From: Typhlomys cinereus
Lineage: Eukaryota; Chordata; Mammalia; Rodentia; Platacanthomyidae
DNA: 64,000 bases
Reading direction: 5' to 3'
NCBI GenBank assembly: GCA_023101885.1
Contig: JALPQD010000395.1
Location: forward strand, 1,188,001 to 1,252,000
The position numbers and the translations under genes are program-made. Shown here one piece after another: positions 1 through 9,835 of the stretch; positions within the stretch are counted from its first letter, which is position 1; the number at the start of each line of letters is the position of its first letter. The notes below the pieces were generated by a model. The model made no database searches and was not told where the DNA came from. It saw only the letters and a program-made list of their open reading frames with translations.

Positions 1-429
1 GTGGAGATACCCGCCGGGTCCACCCGGCCCACCCAAGTGTCTGTGCAGGAGAAAGAGGCGCTGACCAGGTGGAGGCCCGGGGCTCCCGCTCCGCCAGCCA
101 TGCCCTTGGAGCACGGTTGGCGTCTCGCTGCTTGGTGGCATCTTAATTGAAATCTATCAGCAGCCTAGGAAGGTGGGGAGGAAGCATTTAAGCGGGGCCT
201 TGATTAGCTCAGCAGACAGGGAGCCCTGACAGGAATGTCAACTCTGCCGCCCTCGGCCTCCCCACACACCTCCTCTACCGCACCCCCATGCACCTCTTTC
301 ATCGCTTCCTCTGTTCCTATTGAGCGAAGGGCACTCTTTACATATGAAGGCTTTGGAACCTTAGCCTAATACACATGCTATTCATTCACTGATAGCCATT
401 TATCTCTCAGCTTTCCCCCACTACTTCTC

Positions 430-720
430 TTTCTTGAAGTCTTCAGGTGCATGTGTGTACGTGTGAGTGCGAGCAGGGCCAGAGGTTGACTTTGGGTGTC
501 TTCCTCATTTGCCCTCTATTCTCTCCCCCCCCCCGTCTGTCTGTCTGTCTCTCTTTGCCTGTCTGTCTGTGACAAGGTCTATCACAGATGGAGTTTACCA
601 GTTCGACTAGCGTGGCTGTCCAATGAGTTCCAGGGATTCCCTCCCACCCGTCTCTGTCTCCCCAGCCCTGAAGCTTTCCATTTGATCTGCTGATTTCTCT
701 CCATCATCTCTGGGCGTCTC
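430..720 (-). repeat. B4-like SINE remnant, antisense
   Basis: The order of landmarks is that of a reversed ID+B1 (B4) element: a GTGTGTACGTGTG segment, then a CCAGAGGTTGACTTTGGGTG-like segment, a TCTGTCTG-rich stretch, an eroded B1 body (gacaaggtctatcac, then gttccagggattccctccc). It is strongly diverged and the ends are approximate. B4 elements are rodent-specific. Confidence 0.5.
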
Positions 721-1174
721 CTGCATGTTGGCCCCCCCCCCGTTCTATTGACTGTCCCTGTAAATTCCCGTTGTGTTTCTGGGTTGTACCTTGGGTTTGG
801 CTCTTTGAACCTAGGCCCTCCCTGTTTGCTCTTGTCTTCATCACTGTCACTTGAATTCTGGGGGAGGAGGGGGTCAACAGGGCTGTATCTCAGCTGGTGA
901 TTTGGGGCCTCAGGGAGCAGTCACATGGTCAGCCATAGGCTGGGGCTTTCCTGGGGCGAAGGGTGTAGGCTGAAGAGGGGAGAGCAGAAGGGCAGGTGAG
1001 AGGGAATCCAGTGCCCTGCAGCCCCCGAGCCCAGCACGGCTGATGGACCCCTGCACCAAACCGGGGTGGGAAAGGACCCCTCCCAACACTCCCTGCGGAC
1101 CATTCTGCTCATACCCTGTTCCCAGGAGACGTAGTTTGTCCTGGACTCAGGATGAGTAAGAATGAAGCACCTTT

Positions 1175-1270
1175 CTGCTTGGGTTTGAATCCCAGTTCTG
1201 CGGCTTACCAGCTGCGTGGCCTGACCCCGTGACGGCACCTCTCTGAGCCTCCTTTTCTCCGGCTACACAG
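1175..1270 (+). repeat. MIR fragment
   Basis: The stretch reads like the core of a mammalian-wide interspersed repeat: gggtttgaatcccagttctg, then cttaccagctgcgtggcctg, then cctctctgagcctcc. Only the central part is recognisable. Confidence 0.65.
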
Positions 1271-1780
1271 CCAGTGGTCTCATGCCTGACTCACTGGGTC
1301 CCTCACCTCCGGCTGCCGTCACTGGCTGAGGTTCCGTGATTAATCATTCAGGCTGAGGCGGTTTGATTGGCTACTCTGCAGGACGCTCTCGGAATGGTCC
1401 CTGGCTTCCAGGTGGGGGCGTCCACGTCGTCCCCGTCCACCTGCCTGCCTGTTCACGACCCCCATCAGCCCTGCCCAGGTGTGCAAGCCAGGCCCAGAGA
1501 CAGAGAGCAACTTGCCCTGAGACGTCAGCCTGGGAGCGGGGCAGGCTGACCGGGGCGGGGCAGCTGCCTCCAGCACTCAGAAACCAGCGTGCCTCCCAGT
1601 GAGTGGGCTGCGACTCGCATCCAGGGGCTTCTCCTGTCCCTGCACCTGGCAGAGGGGACCAGAGCTGTGCAGGGGAGGGTTCGTGTAGATAAACTGCTGG
1701 TCCTCAGAGCTGGAGCTGGGGAGCAGGAGGCAGGGGGAGGGGCTGATGGACCACCAAGGTCGCTGTGAACCTGTGAAGCG

Positions 1781-1817
1781 GTTAATTAAACACCCTCTTA
1801 ATCAAGAGTTAATCATC
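1781..1817. promoter_or_regulatory. pair of HNF1-like sites in FIBCD1 intron
   Basis: Two GTTAAT half-sites lie 27 bases apart: GTTAATTAAAC at 1781 and GTTAATCATC at 1808, the second overlapping an AT-rich arm (cttaatcaagag). Both approach the HNF1 consensus GTTAATNATTAAC but neither is a full palindrome. FIBCD1 is known from gut and respiratory epithelium, where HNF1 factors are plausible regulators; binding is inference only. Confidence 0.3.
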
Positions 1818-2520
1818 TGGGTAGAGCAGTGCCCTGAGTTGGGAGACTCAGAGTTGGTAAGGGGCAGAGGGGTGCAGAGCTAGAAAGGGAGGGGTGTCGG
1901 CAGAGGAAGGGAGACCTGGTGTGAGAGGCGGGGCCAGAGGCGGAGCCTGGGCACCGCAGACGCATAGGTGCTGCCTTTGCCCCGTGCGCGGAGCAGTAGT
2001 CTAAGTACATGCCTTGCTGGCTCGGCCCAGATGACAGGGTTGGCAGTGCCAGGGCAGAAGAGCTGCTTTCCGGGAGCTTGGGCAACACAGCTTGGGTTCG
2101 TAGAGGACACCGAACCCCATGGGAGCCCAGCTGCCTTCCCGGGTCTGAACGGGTATCGAGGCGCCAGGGAACAGCATGTGTAAAGGCTCAGCGCACTCGG
2201 GGAAGTGGCCAGACCAGATCCTGTCCTGTGCGAGAAAGGAAAAGGGTGTTCTCGCCCCCAGACAGCTCCTGGCTCTTGCGATCTTCCACCAGCCGCCAGC
2301 TCAAACCCCCTACGTTTGGAAAGTACAGTCCAACTCAAAGCAAACACACAACCAGTCTGCAGCCCACTGCCAAGCCCAGGCCCACCGGAGGAAGGGGTGG
2401 CCAGAGCGGAGCTCACCTAGTGGGGCTCCTCCCACCCTAACAGTTCAGGTCCTCTTTCTCAGTTCTGAGGTGGGGGTTTACATCCCTTGACGTTCTTATC
2501 TTCCTCCCCCCCCACTTCAG

Positions 2521-2700
2521 GGCTCAGGAGGATCCACGCCCTGACCACCCAGGCAGCCTATGAGCTGCACGTGGACCTGGAGGACTTCGACAATGGCACT
2601 GCCTACGCCCACTATGGGAGCTTCGGCGTGGGCCTGTTCTCCGTGGACCCTGAAGAGGATGGGTACCCGCTCACCGTGGCGGACTACTCGGGCACTGCAG
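2521..2700 (+). CDS. FIBCD1: FIBCD1 penultimate coding exon (fibrinogen-like domain)
   Basis: FIBCD1 is a tetrameric type II membrane receptor that binds acetylated carbohydrates such as chitin through an extracellular C-terminal fibrinogen-like domain. This 180-nt exon encodes part of that domain: LRRIHALTTQAAYELHVDLE, then FDNGTAYAHYGSFGVG, then VDPEEDGYPLTVADYSGTAG, nearly identical to the human protein as I remember it. It starts after the AG at 2519-2520, taking one base of a split codon from the preceding exon (outside the window), and ends with the first base of a Gly codon before the donor GTAAGG at 2701. The NGT sequon is an N-glycosylation candidate. FIBCD1 paralogues such as ficolins and angiopoietins differ clearly here, so identification is secure. 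Confidence 0.95.
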
Positions 2701-3076
2701 GTAAGGGGCGCTGGCACTGTGGGACCATAGCTGTGCCAGGTTTTCATCCCTGTCAACAAACGACCCGGCCTGTGACGTCCAGGCTGTTCAGCCCAGGCCA
2801 GGAGCCAGGAGATTGTGGGATCACCAAGCTGTGCTGAGACCTCTCGGCTGGCTGAGAAGGCCATGAGGACGGGGACACTACTCGGACATGGGAACAGCCT
2901 TGGGGACCCCATCAGTGGCACAGCGAGCTGCCTGGCACAGCAGGTTGAGGGTGGAATATGCACTCACATCCGGGCACACATGGTCAGTGGACGGGGCGCT
3001 GGGGTCGGGCACACTTGTGCTGGGTTATCTGCATGCGCCCATGAGTGTCCACCTCTGTGTGCACGCGCCCGCACAG
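2701..3076 (+). other. FIBCD1: FIBCD1 last intron
   Basis: A short intron with GTAAGG donor and a CGCCCGCACAG acceptor. The continuous open frame through part of it (from 2815) is a read-through extension of the last exon, not evidence for coding. I see no other feature. Confidence 0.85.
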
Positions 3077-3336
3077 GTGACTCCCTCCTGAAGCACAGCG
3101 GAATGAGATTCACCACCAAGGACCGCGACGGCGACCACTCGGAGAACAACTGTGCTGCCTTCTACCGCGGCGCCTGGTGGTACCGCAATTGCCACACGTC
3201 CAACCTCAATGGGCAGTACCTGCGTGGTGCGCATGCCTCCTACGCTGATGGCGTGGAGTGGTCCTCCTGGACCGGCTGGCAGTACTCGCTCAAGTTCTCG
3301 GAGATGAAGATCCGGCCGGTCCGAGAGGACCACTAG
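3077..3336 (+). CDS. FIBCD1: FIBCD1 terminal coding exon (acetyl-binding pocket and stop)
   Basis: The exon completes a split Gly codon and encodes the end of the fibrinogen-like domain through TAG at 3334. Visible elements, with human numbering from memory: the calcium-site aspartates in [11 protein letters not shown] (Asp393 and Asp395; human has DSD, here DGD), the disulphide cysteines flanking [12 protein letters not shown] (Cys401 and Cys414), and the acetyl-binding residues Tyr405, His415, Tyr431 and Ala432 in NCHTSNLNG and [12 protein letters not shown]. All appear conserved, so ligand binding should be intact. The protein ends in REDH where I recall REDR in human. A degenerate copy of part of this exon lies about 2 kb downstream. 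Confidence 0.96.
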
Positions 3337-5261
3337 AGCGTTGCACGGTCTGGTCCCAGGATCCTCTGGCCATGTGCCATCCCTGCACCCCTTGCCTTGT
3401 GCCCACCCCACACCCACTGCTATGAGAGCATTGTGTGCCCTTTCTGTGCATGGCTGACCCGCTGTCCGTTAGGGATGGCTCAGACCGGCCCCAACACTTC
3501 CCCGAGCCAGTGAAACCCTTCTTACTGCCCACCTTTCACCCACATTCTCCTCAGACTCCTACGCGGCAGCTGATGGGGACTGGCACCCTGGCAACCTCAA
3601 ATCTTCCCTGCCCAGACTGTGGCTCCTGTGCTGGGCCTGGGGTCTCCTGGTAGGCCCACCAGCACGTGTGCCAGGCCCTAGCTCTGCAGTGCCGCAGGCA
3701 GCACCCCCACCTGTGTGTGGCCGCACATCTGGCATTGTGGGACATGGAAGGTACCCCAGGTCGCCTCCACACCTCAGGAGGAAGCCCTCCCCAGCTGCTT
3801 TGCTTGCTCATCTGCCTCGTGCCACCTGTGGGCCTCCCGCCGTACTTCTCCAGCCTGGGCCAGGCCAACTGGAACCGCTTGGTTTTCTGGGCTAGGGCTG
3901 AGGCCGGCTGGGCCAAGTCTCCTGTGCATCCTCCGCCCACCATCCTCATGGATCCTGAGGCTTTCTGGAAGCCAGGTCTGGAAGGAGGAGGCCAGAAAGA
4001 TCAATGGCTGCTGCCTCCATCGAGAGGCTGCCCCCTGCTGGTAATCATGGAAACTTCCACCTGACCCAGGGAGAATGAGATGGGCCAAACCTCTGGACAT
4101 TTCGTCATTGGGCCTCCTTAACACCCTGCACCCACCACTTGCCCTGCCCACAGGTGAACCCCCAGGCTCCTAGGGGAGCAGCCAAGAAAGTAGACTATAG
4201 TTCCAGTTACCTGCTTAGCAGCTGGGGACACTCCCCTGTTCCTGTTTGTGGGGACTTGACAGGGGTCTTTGAGCCGACTAGGAGCCATAGGGAAGCTGCC
4301 CAGGTGGACGCAAGAGGGAGGGACATCTAGATCCAGGTAGATGCGGGGAGTCCACACTCTCCTGTTGCCAAACGTGTGCCAAAGCCCACGCCCCCTGTTG
4401 GATTGTGTGACCAGGAGTTTGATGACTCTCGGGCCCCGGGCCTTCGGCAAGGGTCTAGAGCACTCGCATGCTGGACAAGGCAGCGGCTGTTTGGGCCCCT
4501 GGCTGGTTGTAAAATGACCAGGAAGTGCGATTCTGACCCAGAGCGCATGGCAAGCTGATGGACAACAGGCACTCAGGGAACTCGCCCCCCCCTCCCAGCA
4601 AGGTGGTCATACAAGAACATGACCCCCCACCCCCGTCTCTTTCTATCCTCCAGACACCAAGAGAGTCAACTTAACCCAGGGCCACTGCGGTTCCTAGTCA
4701 TATTGCAGAGATCTGTGGGACCCCTGAGCCTGTGTGCTGGCAGCACACTTCCCTCAACACCATCGGAGGTTGGCGCAGCCTCTCCTGCCAGACGTCCCTG
4801 CCAACCACTGCTCAGGAGTGCCCAGGGCCTTCTGATGTGTCATCAGACAAGCTCCTGGTAGTGAGATGCTAATGGATTCACAGATGTGTGGGGGGGGGGC
4901 AGGAGGCGTGGCTCCCGGCCAGCGCTTGGCTGCAGAACACACGAGTTGGAGTTCAGCCTGGCGTGGTGGGGAGTGGCCGAGGGGGCAGCACACATTGAGG
5001 GCCTTTCCAGAGCCAGCCGCTGCTCCGAGGCACCAAGGCCTTTGCCCCCAGGCTGCCCGTCAGGGCTCTACCAAACACTGAGTCACAGTACCACTCACAG
5101 CAAGAAGCCAGCCCAGCAACCTCACCCCCACTTCCAAAGGCTGGGGATGGGAAGCATCTCTGAACATCTGCACTGGGCTGTGGCTTCACAGCGTCAGGTG
5201 GGCAGGGTCTAAGCACTGCCAATGCCAGTCTTGTCCTGGCACCCCTCATCACCTCAAACCT

Positions 5262-5403
5262 CTTGGACCGTGACACAGGATGCCACGGTCAATGAGAGCC
5301 CCTTCGGCCGGGAGCCGACAGGGTTCCTGCGTGGCGCGCATGCCTGCGGGCTGATGGCGGGGAGTGGTCCTCCTGGCAGTACTTGCTCAAGTACTTCGAG
5401 TGA
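5262..5403 (+). pseudogene. degenerate partial copy of the FIBCD1 last coding exon
   Basis: Positions 5326-5396 align with 3219-3295 of the true last exon. Shared blocks include CCTGCGTGG, GCGCATGCCT, GCTGATGGCG, GGAGTGGTCCTCCTGG, GGCAGTACT and GCTCAAGT, with a few substitutions. The copy lacks one base after GCATGCCT, which shifts the frame, and about nine bases of the ACCGGCTGG region. Upstream, ggaccgtgac at 5262-5271 echoes ggaccgcgac in the exon, so the duplicated segment probably began earlier and eroded. The frameshift rules out a functional alternative ending for this part of the domain. Confidence 0.8.
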
Positions 5404-5867
5404 ACTTGGAGCCACATCCCACACCAAGACGACTTGGCCCTGTGGCAAGAGACGGACGCAGTGGAGACGTCTGTCCCCTGCGGTCTAAGGAGCCGCTTGC
5501 TGGCGGGACGCATGCAGCCTAGGACCTTGAAACACGACACAGAATGCTGAGCCAAGGGACTGGGGGGGGCCTCCCGGAGCCTCATCCTCCTCATCTACCT
5601 GCATGGAAGGTTGCCCCAGGCTCTGGCAGTCACGACAGATGGAGGATCTGCAAACCCAGAGGACTGAGGTTCATGCACTTAGGGGGAGGGAGAAGGGGTC
5701 ACATCTGAGGCCAGCCATGATGAGCTAGGCAGGGGTGCGTGCTGGCTAGTGCACGGGGCCTCCAGGGCTGGGGAGAAACTCGGAGGACCCGAACAACTCA
5801 CTGAGGGCAAAACTGTGGGGCAGTCGCTATTTGAGGCGCACCTGGTGTCGTGTATGTTTCTGTCTCC

Positions 5868-5873
5868 AATAAA
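5868..5873 (+). terminator. FIBCD1: FIBCD1 poly(A) signal AATAAA
   Basis: AATAAA followed by the GU-rich gtcttgtggtg, the arrangement expected for cleavage at roughly 5,885-5,895. Confidence 0.75.
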
Positions 5874-6003
5874 GTCTTGTGGTGACCTAGCTCAGCGCCC
5901 ACTCTAGCTCTACTGCACACCCAACATCATAGCACAGACCCTGAGTACAGATCCTGCCCCCCCCAGGGGTTACTGGCTGGGCAGAGATAAGTGGGGCCTG
6001 GCT

Positions 6004-6069
6004 TGCATGGAGGGGTCTGGCCTGACCTGCATGGAGGGGTCTGGCCTGACCTGCATAGAGGGGTCTGGG
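6004..6069. repeat. 24-bp minisatellite, about 2.8 units
   Basis: The unit TGCATGGAGGGGTCTGGCCTGACC (two blocks: TGCATGGAGGGG and TCTGGCCTGACC) repeats at 6004 and 6028 and partly at 6052, where it has one G-to-A change. Confidence 0.9.
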
Positions 6070-7320
6070 AGGGTTAATCCCCTCAGGGGCTGGACTTCCC
6101 TCGTCCTCCGAGGCTGGCTGTGTCTATGGTGATAACTGGCCCTGAGGTTCTGAGGAATGACCACTCAGTCCTTGATCGCTATTCCTGAAGCCAACATGGG
6201 ACCCCAGGCGATTTCATAAAAGGCAGCGTGTATCAGGCACCCGTGGTGGAGGAGGGGCATGGAGTAGTGAGAGGAATGGAGGGGCAGGCAGAGGGGCGTC
6301 CTCGCTTCCAAGTTTATAGGTCTTTAGTGACCTGTTCACCAGCAGTCACAGGGCTGGAGGGTCAGAGATGGGGACATGTGGGGATGGGATCCCCGCACCA
6401 GGCCACATGATTCAAAGACCACCTGCTTCCCCACGGAGCTGCACCTTCCCAGGCGAGCACCCTCCCCCCAATAACGAGCCATTTCCCCTGAGCTTCCCTT
6501 GGCCACAGACCACCGACTGGGATTCTCACAGCCAGCTGGGAAAGTTCAGGAAACCAAGGTTCAGGACACTGCAGGTCAGTCACCGGCGGGGTCAGTGCTG
6601 CCTAGAAGAGGCACCACCCGGGCTCTGGGGGGCTGGACGGCAGGGCCAGGAGACCCTGGAATCCCATGCTTACAAATGTGAGGGGATCGACATCTGGTTC
6701 ACAATGGCCATGGATAGCAGTGGATACCCCACCCCGCTAAGAGAGAGGGGTCCCAGTAAGAGAGAGGGGGCCCTACTGGCCTCACCGAGCCTGAGGTGTG
6801 TGCCGGAGCCCCGCCGGCCTCCTGTAAACTGGGGCACATGCCTTCTGTGATATGAGGGCTGTTAGAGCACCCGTCTCAAAAGAGAGATTCCCAACCTCAC
6901 CGCTCCCTGGCAGCCTCCCGAGAAGGGCCTTGGCAGCCTTCCCCTACCTCCTTACCACACAACTGGACCTGGGTGTCACCCAGAGTCGCCCTGTCACGAG
7001 TCCTGTTGCAGCGGCAAAGCTGGACAGGGAAATGGCCGCGTGAAGGTTGGTGGCCACTTCTTGACCAGAGCTGTTTCTGCGAGGAGTTTCCAGAGGCGCC
7101 CCCAAGTAAGATGGGGTCACGAAGCAGACATGCACTCACACGCAACTGAGAACACCCCTAGCTGTGAACTCACCTGGAGAAAAGTCACAGTGTGTTGGGG
7201 GGTGTCACTGGGAGTGACAGATGCTATGTCCCCACTGTAGACGCCAGTGTGCCGGGTAAGAGCTGACGAACTCATCACCTGTCCCACACCCTTGCTAAAG
7301 CGCACGCTGCACGGCAGTTG

Positions 7321-7450
7321 CAGGGGAGGCCCCGTGGCTGCACGCAGCAGTGCATGGGCGTCAGGGGAGGCCCCGTGGCTGCACGCAGCAGTGCATGGGC
7401 GTCAGGGGAGGCTCTGTGGCTGTGTGCAGCAGTGAGCAGTGCATGGGTGT
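7321..7450. repeat. 41-bp minisatellite, about 3 units
   Basis: Units start at 7321, 7362 and 7403 with CAGGGGAGGC and run through GCAGCAGTGCATGGGCGT. The first two are identical; the third has several C-to-T type changes and a small duplication (gcagtgagcagtgcatggg). Confidence 0.92.
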
Positions 7451-8020
7451 CAGGCCCAGCAGCAAGGGGGGGATATTGAGAGACATGAGCTCACTGTCCG
7501 TGGGATACATCTAATGGGAGCTGGGACCACTGCTTGAGAGGGGTGTGTAAGGCCACAAGTCTTCCAGTCTAACTCTGCCCCTCCTGACTCCAGGACGGCC
7601 GGGGTGCACTAGGGAACAGATGTCATCTTCCTAGAAAAAGAAGCGGACTCAAGTGCTGGTTCTGTGGGCGCCTGCGACCCGCTCTCCCTAGTCACAGGTA
7701 GGAAGGTATAGCACTTCTGCCCACCCACGTCTTCTCCCAGGAGAGACCACCCCACGAAGGCAGAACTGGCTCTTAAGGGTTGGCATCAACGCCTCCACTT
7801 AGAGTTTTGAGAGCCTGTGGCCTCAATCCACAGCGAACGATGCTGCTGATTCTCCAAAGGGCAGCGGCCGCCACTCACATTAGGCAACATCCTGTTTGCC
7901 TTGGGTCTTCGTCTGGCAACCTGCGCTGCCCTCCCCCTTCACAGACAGCAGCCCCAAAGGAATCCTAGGGCCAGGAATGTGCAATCATCAGACGGCCCAG
8001 GGGCCGTGACACCAGGGACC

Positions 8021-8029
8021 TATATAAAA
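8021..8029 (+). promoter_or_regulatory. QRFP: QRFP TATA box
   Basis: TATATAAAA stands about 110 bases before a strong splice donor (8135) in the right orientation for QRFP. A start site about 30 bases downstream, near 8,050, would give a first exon of roughly 85 nt. The promoter assignment rests on this geometry. Confidence 0.65.
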
Positions 8030-8049
8030 GTGGGAACGCCAGGCGCCAT

Positions 8050-8134
8050 GCCTACTGGACCGGGACCTGAGCAGCTCTGCCCAGCAGGAGCCCCTCTGCC
8101 CAGGGACCCAGCCATCTGCCCTCCTGGGAACACG
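8050..8134 (+). other. QRFP: predicted QRFP exon 1 (5' UTR)
   Basis: The segment from the predicted start site to the donor ACG|GTGAGT at 8134/8135. Splicing to the acceptor at 9834-9835 puts ACG directly before the start ATG, giving A at position -3, a good Kozak context. An ATG at 8048 lies at or just upstream of the predicted start site and is in frame with the main ORF (exactly 29 codons), so the true start site matters. Confidence 0.55.
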
Positions 8135-9835
8135 GTGAGTAGGGCCGGGGCTCCAGGTGGGACCCTCCAGGCAGAGCTGGGGCCCTCCAGGTTGAACCTG
8201 GTCAGGTGGGGAGAACATGGGACCACCCACAGGGCAAGGGCCTAGAACCAGACCCCCACCCTGTCCCACTGGCCGCCGGGGTGCACCGGCTGGCCACAGC
8301 TGCTGGCCGGGGGCAGAGTCCATTCTCCAAAGAAGTGTTTCCTGCACCTGCCTTTGAAGCTTGAAACCCTGACTGTACCGGCCCCGTTCTCAGTGGTGAA
8401 TGTCCCCAGGATCCCGAAGGGGTCTCGCAAGAGGACAGCCACTGCCTGCCCCCTGCCAGCACAAGTTCTTCCTAGAGACCCCGAGGCCACCCCAGAGACA
8501 CCCCGGGGGACCAACTTCCCTGTCCACCTGCCTTCCAGAGGGACAGAGGAGGAGGTTCATCGTCACAGAAAACCACCATGGTGGTACCCCGTCTCCTGGG
8601 GAGGGAGCTCGTCGTCACAGAAAACCACCATGGGAGGTACCCCGTCTCCTGGATTCCGAGGAAGAGCCTCCTGGCAAGTGGCTAGAGGTTGCTGCAGCCC
8701 CCTGGGACGGAGGGGCTTAGCAAGCTAGATTTGGGTAGAAAGCAGGTCTGCTGCTGTTGCTTTTTGAAGCTTTCCGTCTGAGCTCACTTCTTTGAAATGT
8801 TTTCAAGGGAGTCGTTTCTGGAAAGAGCTCTAGGGAGTTTCTGGAAGGAGCTTTTCTTCCCCCTCCAGACTATTCCTACTTCAGGGGACTCTTCAGAGGA
8901 TGAGCCAGTCCAGCTCACCCCACTGGTCATTATCAAAAAAGCTTCCTTTGTGAGGGAAGGGAGCATTTCCTGGCAAGGAAAGGCCATGGGGGGGGGAGGG
9001 GGCTGGGCAGAGCAGTAAGGGTGTCTAGAACTCGGCTCTGTCTTATAAAGCCTTGTGCCTTGCTGAGCCTAAGGAGATGATGGGCTGACTCACTGCCGGG
9101 GGCTGAAGGACTGAGTCGGGTATGTGTGGCAGGAAATCATCTCCCACAGTCCTGCTTTGCCCGGAAGCCATGCAGTCCTTAGGAGACCGGATCCTTGCAC
9201 TCTGGCCCTGTGGCGGGCAGTTTCTTTCTGATGGTTTAGTTCCCGACAAAGCGGGATGGAAGGTGGTGGCTTCTGTAGGTTCCCTGTGAAAATGAGCGGG
9301 TCAGGAAGATAAGCCTGGGACCTGCTCTGTCCATGGCGCTCAGTGGGGGCCGGCTATGTCCAGCCCCGCTTCCTGCTCCTCCCCAGGTGGGGGTCTGAGT
9401 GACGTCCAGACCACCAAATCCACTTATTGCCTTTAGGAGCAACTGGTTTCTGTGTTGGGGAGACAGCAGGGTTTCTCAGTAAAGCTGTTCAGCTACATCC
9501 ATTCAGCATTAACATGAGAACAGAACGATGTGTCTCACTTTCTGCCTACAGCTCAGGATCAATAATTACAACAGAAATCTGAACACAAATGTACACGGCC
9601 CGAGGGCCGCCTGGGCATTCCGGTGCTAAGCCGTGGAAGAGTGGTAGCCAGTCTACTTGGACCACGGGCTCCTGCAGGAGATGAAGGGCTGGTCCTCAGG
9701 GCTGCTACGGAGCTAGACTCAGCTAAGCCACCTGCGTTCTCCCCTGAGTCTGCGCAGGGCAGGGGAAACCAGAGGCCGTGGTAGCGTGTAGCCACGTGCC
9801 CGCCGCCAATTCTCTCCTCTCTTTCCTCTGTTTAG
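8135..9835 (+). other. QRFP: predicted QRFP intron 1
   Basis: About 1.7 kb between the GTGAGT donor and a pyrimidine-rich acceptor (tctttcctctgtttag) ending immediately before the ATG. It contains one local 52-bp-period duplication; I see no SINE or other exon. Confidence 0.6.
8561..8652. repeat. tandem duplication, 52-bp period
   Basis: The block CGTCACAGAAAACCACCATG followed by GTACCCCGTCTCCTGG occurs at 8561 and again at 8613, with one small difference (GGTGGTACC versus GGGAGGTACC). Confidence 0.9.

Larger units (their letters stand above)
1..2520 (+). other. FIBCD1: FIBCD1 intron (partial, 3' part)
   Basis: This stretch precedes a clear polypyrimidine tract and AG acceptor at 2519-2520 and holds no recognisable coding exon, so I read it as the intron before the penultimate FIBCD1 exon. 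It contains an antisense B4-like SINE, a MIR fragment and a cluster of HNF1-like AT-rich motifs, listed separately. The open frames here (for example near 1,900-2,490 on both strands) match no protein I know and reflect GC-rich sequence. Confidence 0.8.
3337..5890 (+). other. FIBCD1: FIBCD1 3' UTR
   Basis: Sequence from the stop codon to about 20 nt past the first convincing AATAAA (5868). I see no earlier AATAAA or ATTAAA followed by a GU-rich element, so a UTR of about 2.5 kb is inferred. The region is GC-rich and carries no recognisable SINE, but it holds a degenerate copy of part of the last coding exon. Many overlapping open frames here look accidental. Confidence 0.7.
5891..8020. other. 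intergenic region FIBCD1 to QRFP
   Basis: No coding exon is recognisable. The stretch holds two minisatellites (6,004 and 7,321) and otherwise unremarkable GC-rich sequence. The last few hundred bases before 8,021 should include the proximal QRFP promoter, but I can name no factor site with confidence. Confidence 0.6.

Noticed and set aside
1880..2416. 178-codon open frame on the - strand in the FIBCD1 intron
   Set aside because: No similarity to any family known to me; GC-rich intron sequence with overlapping frames on both strands.
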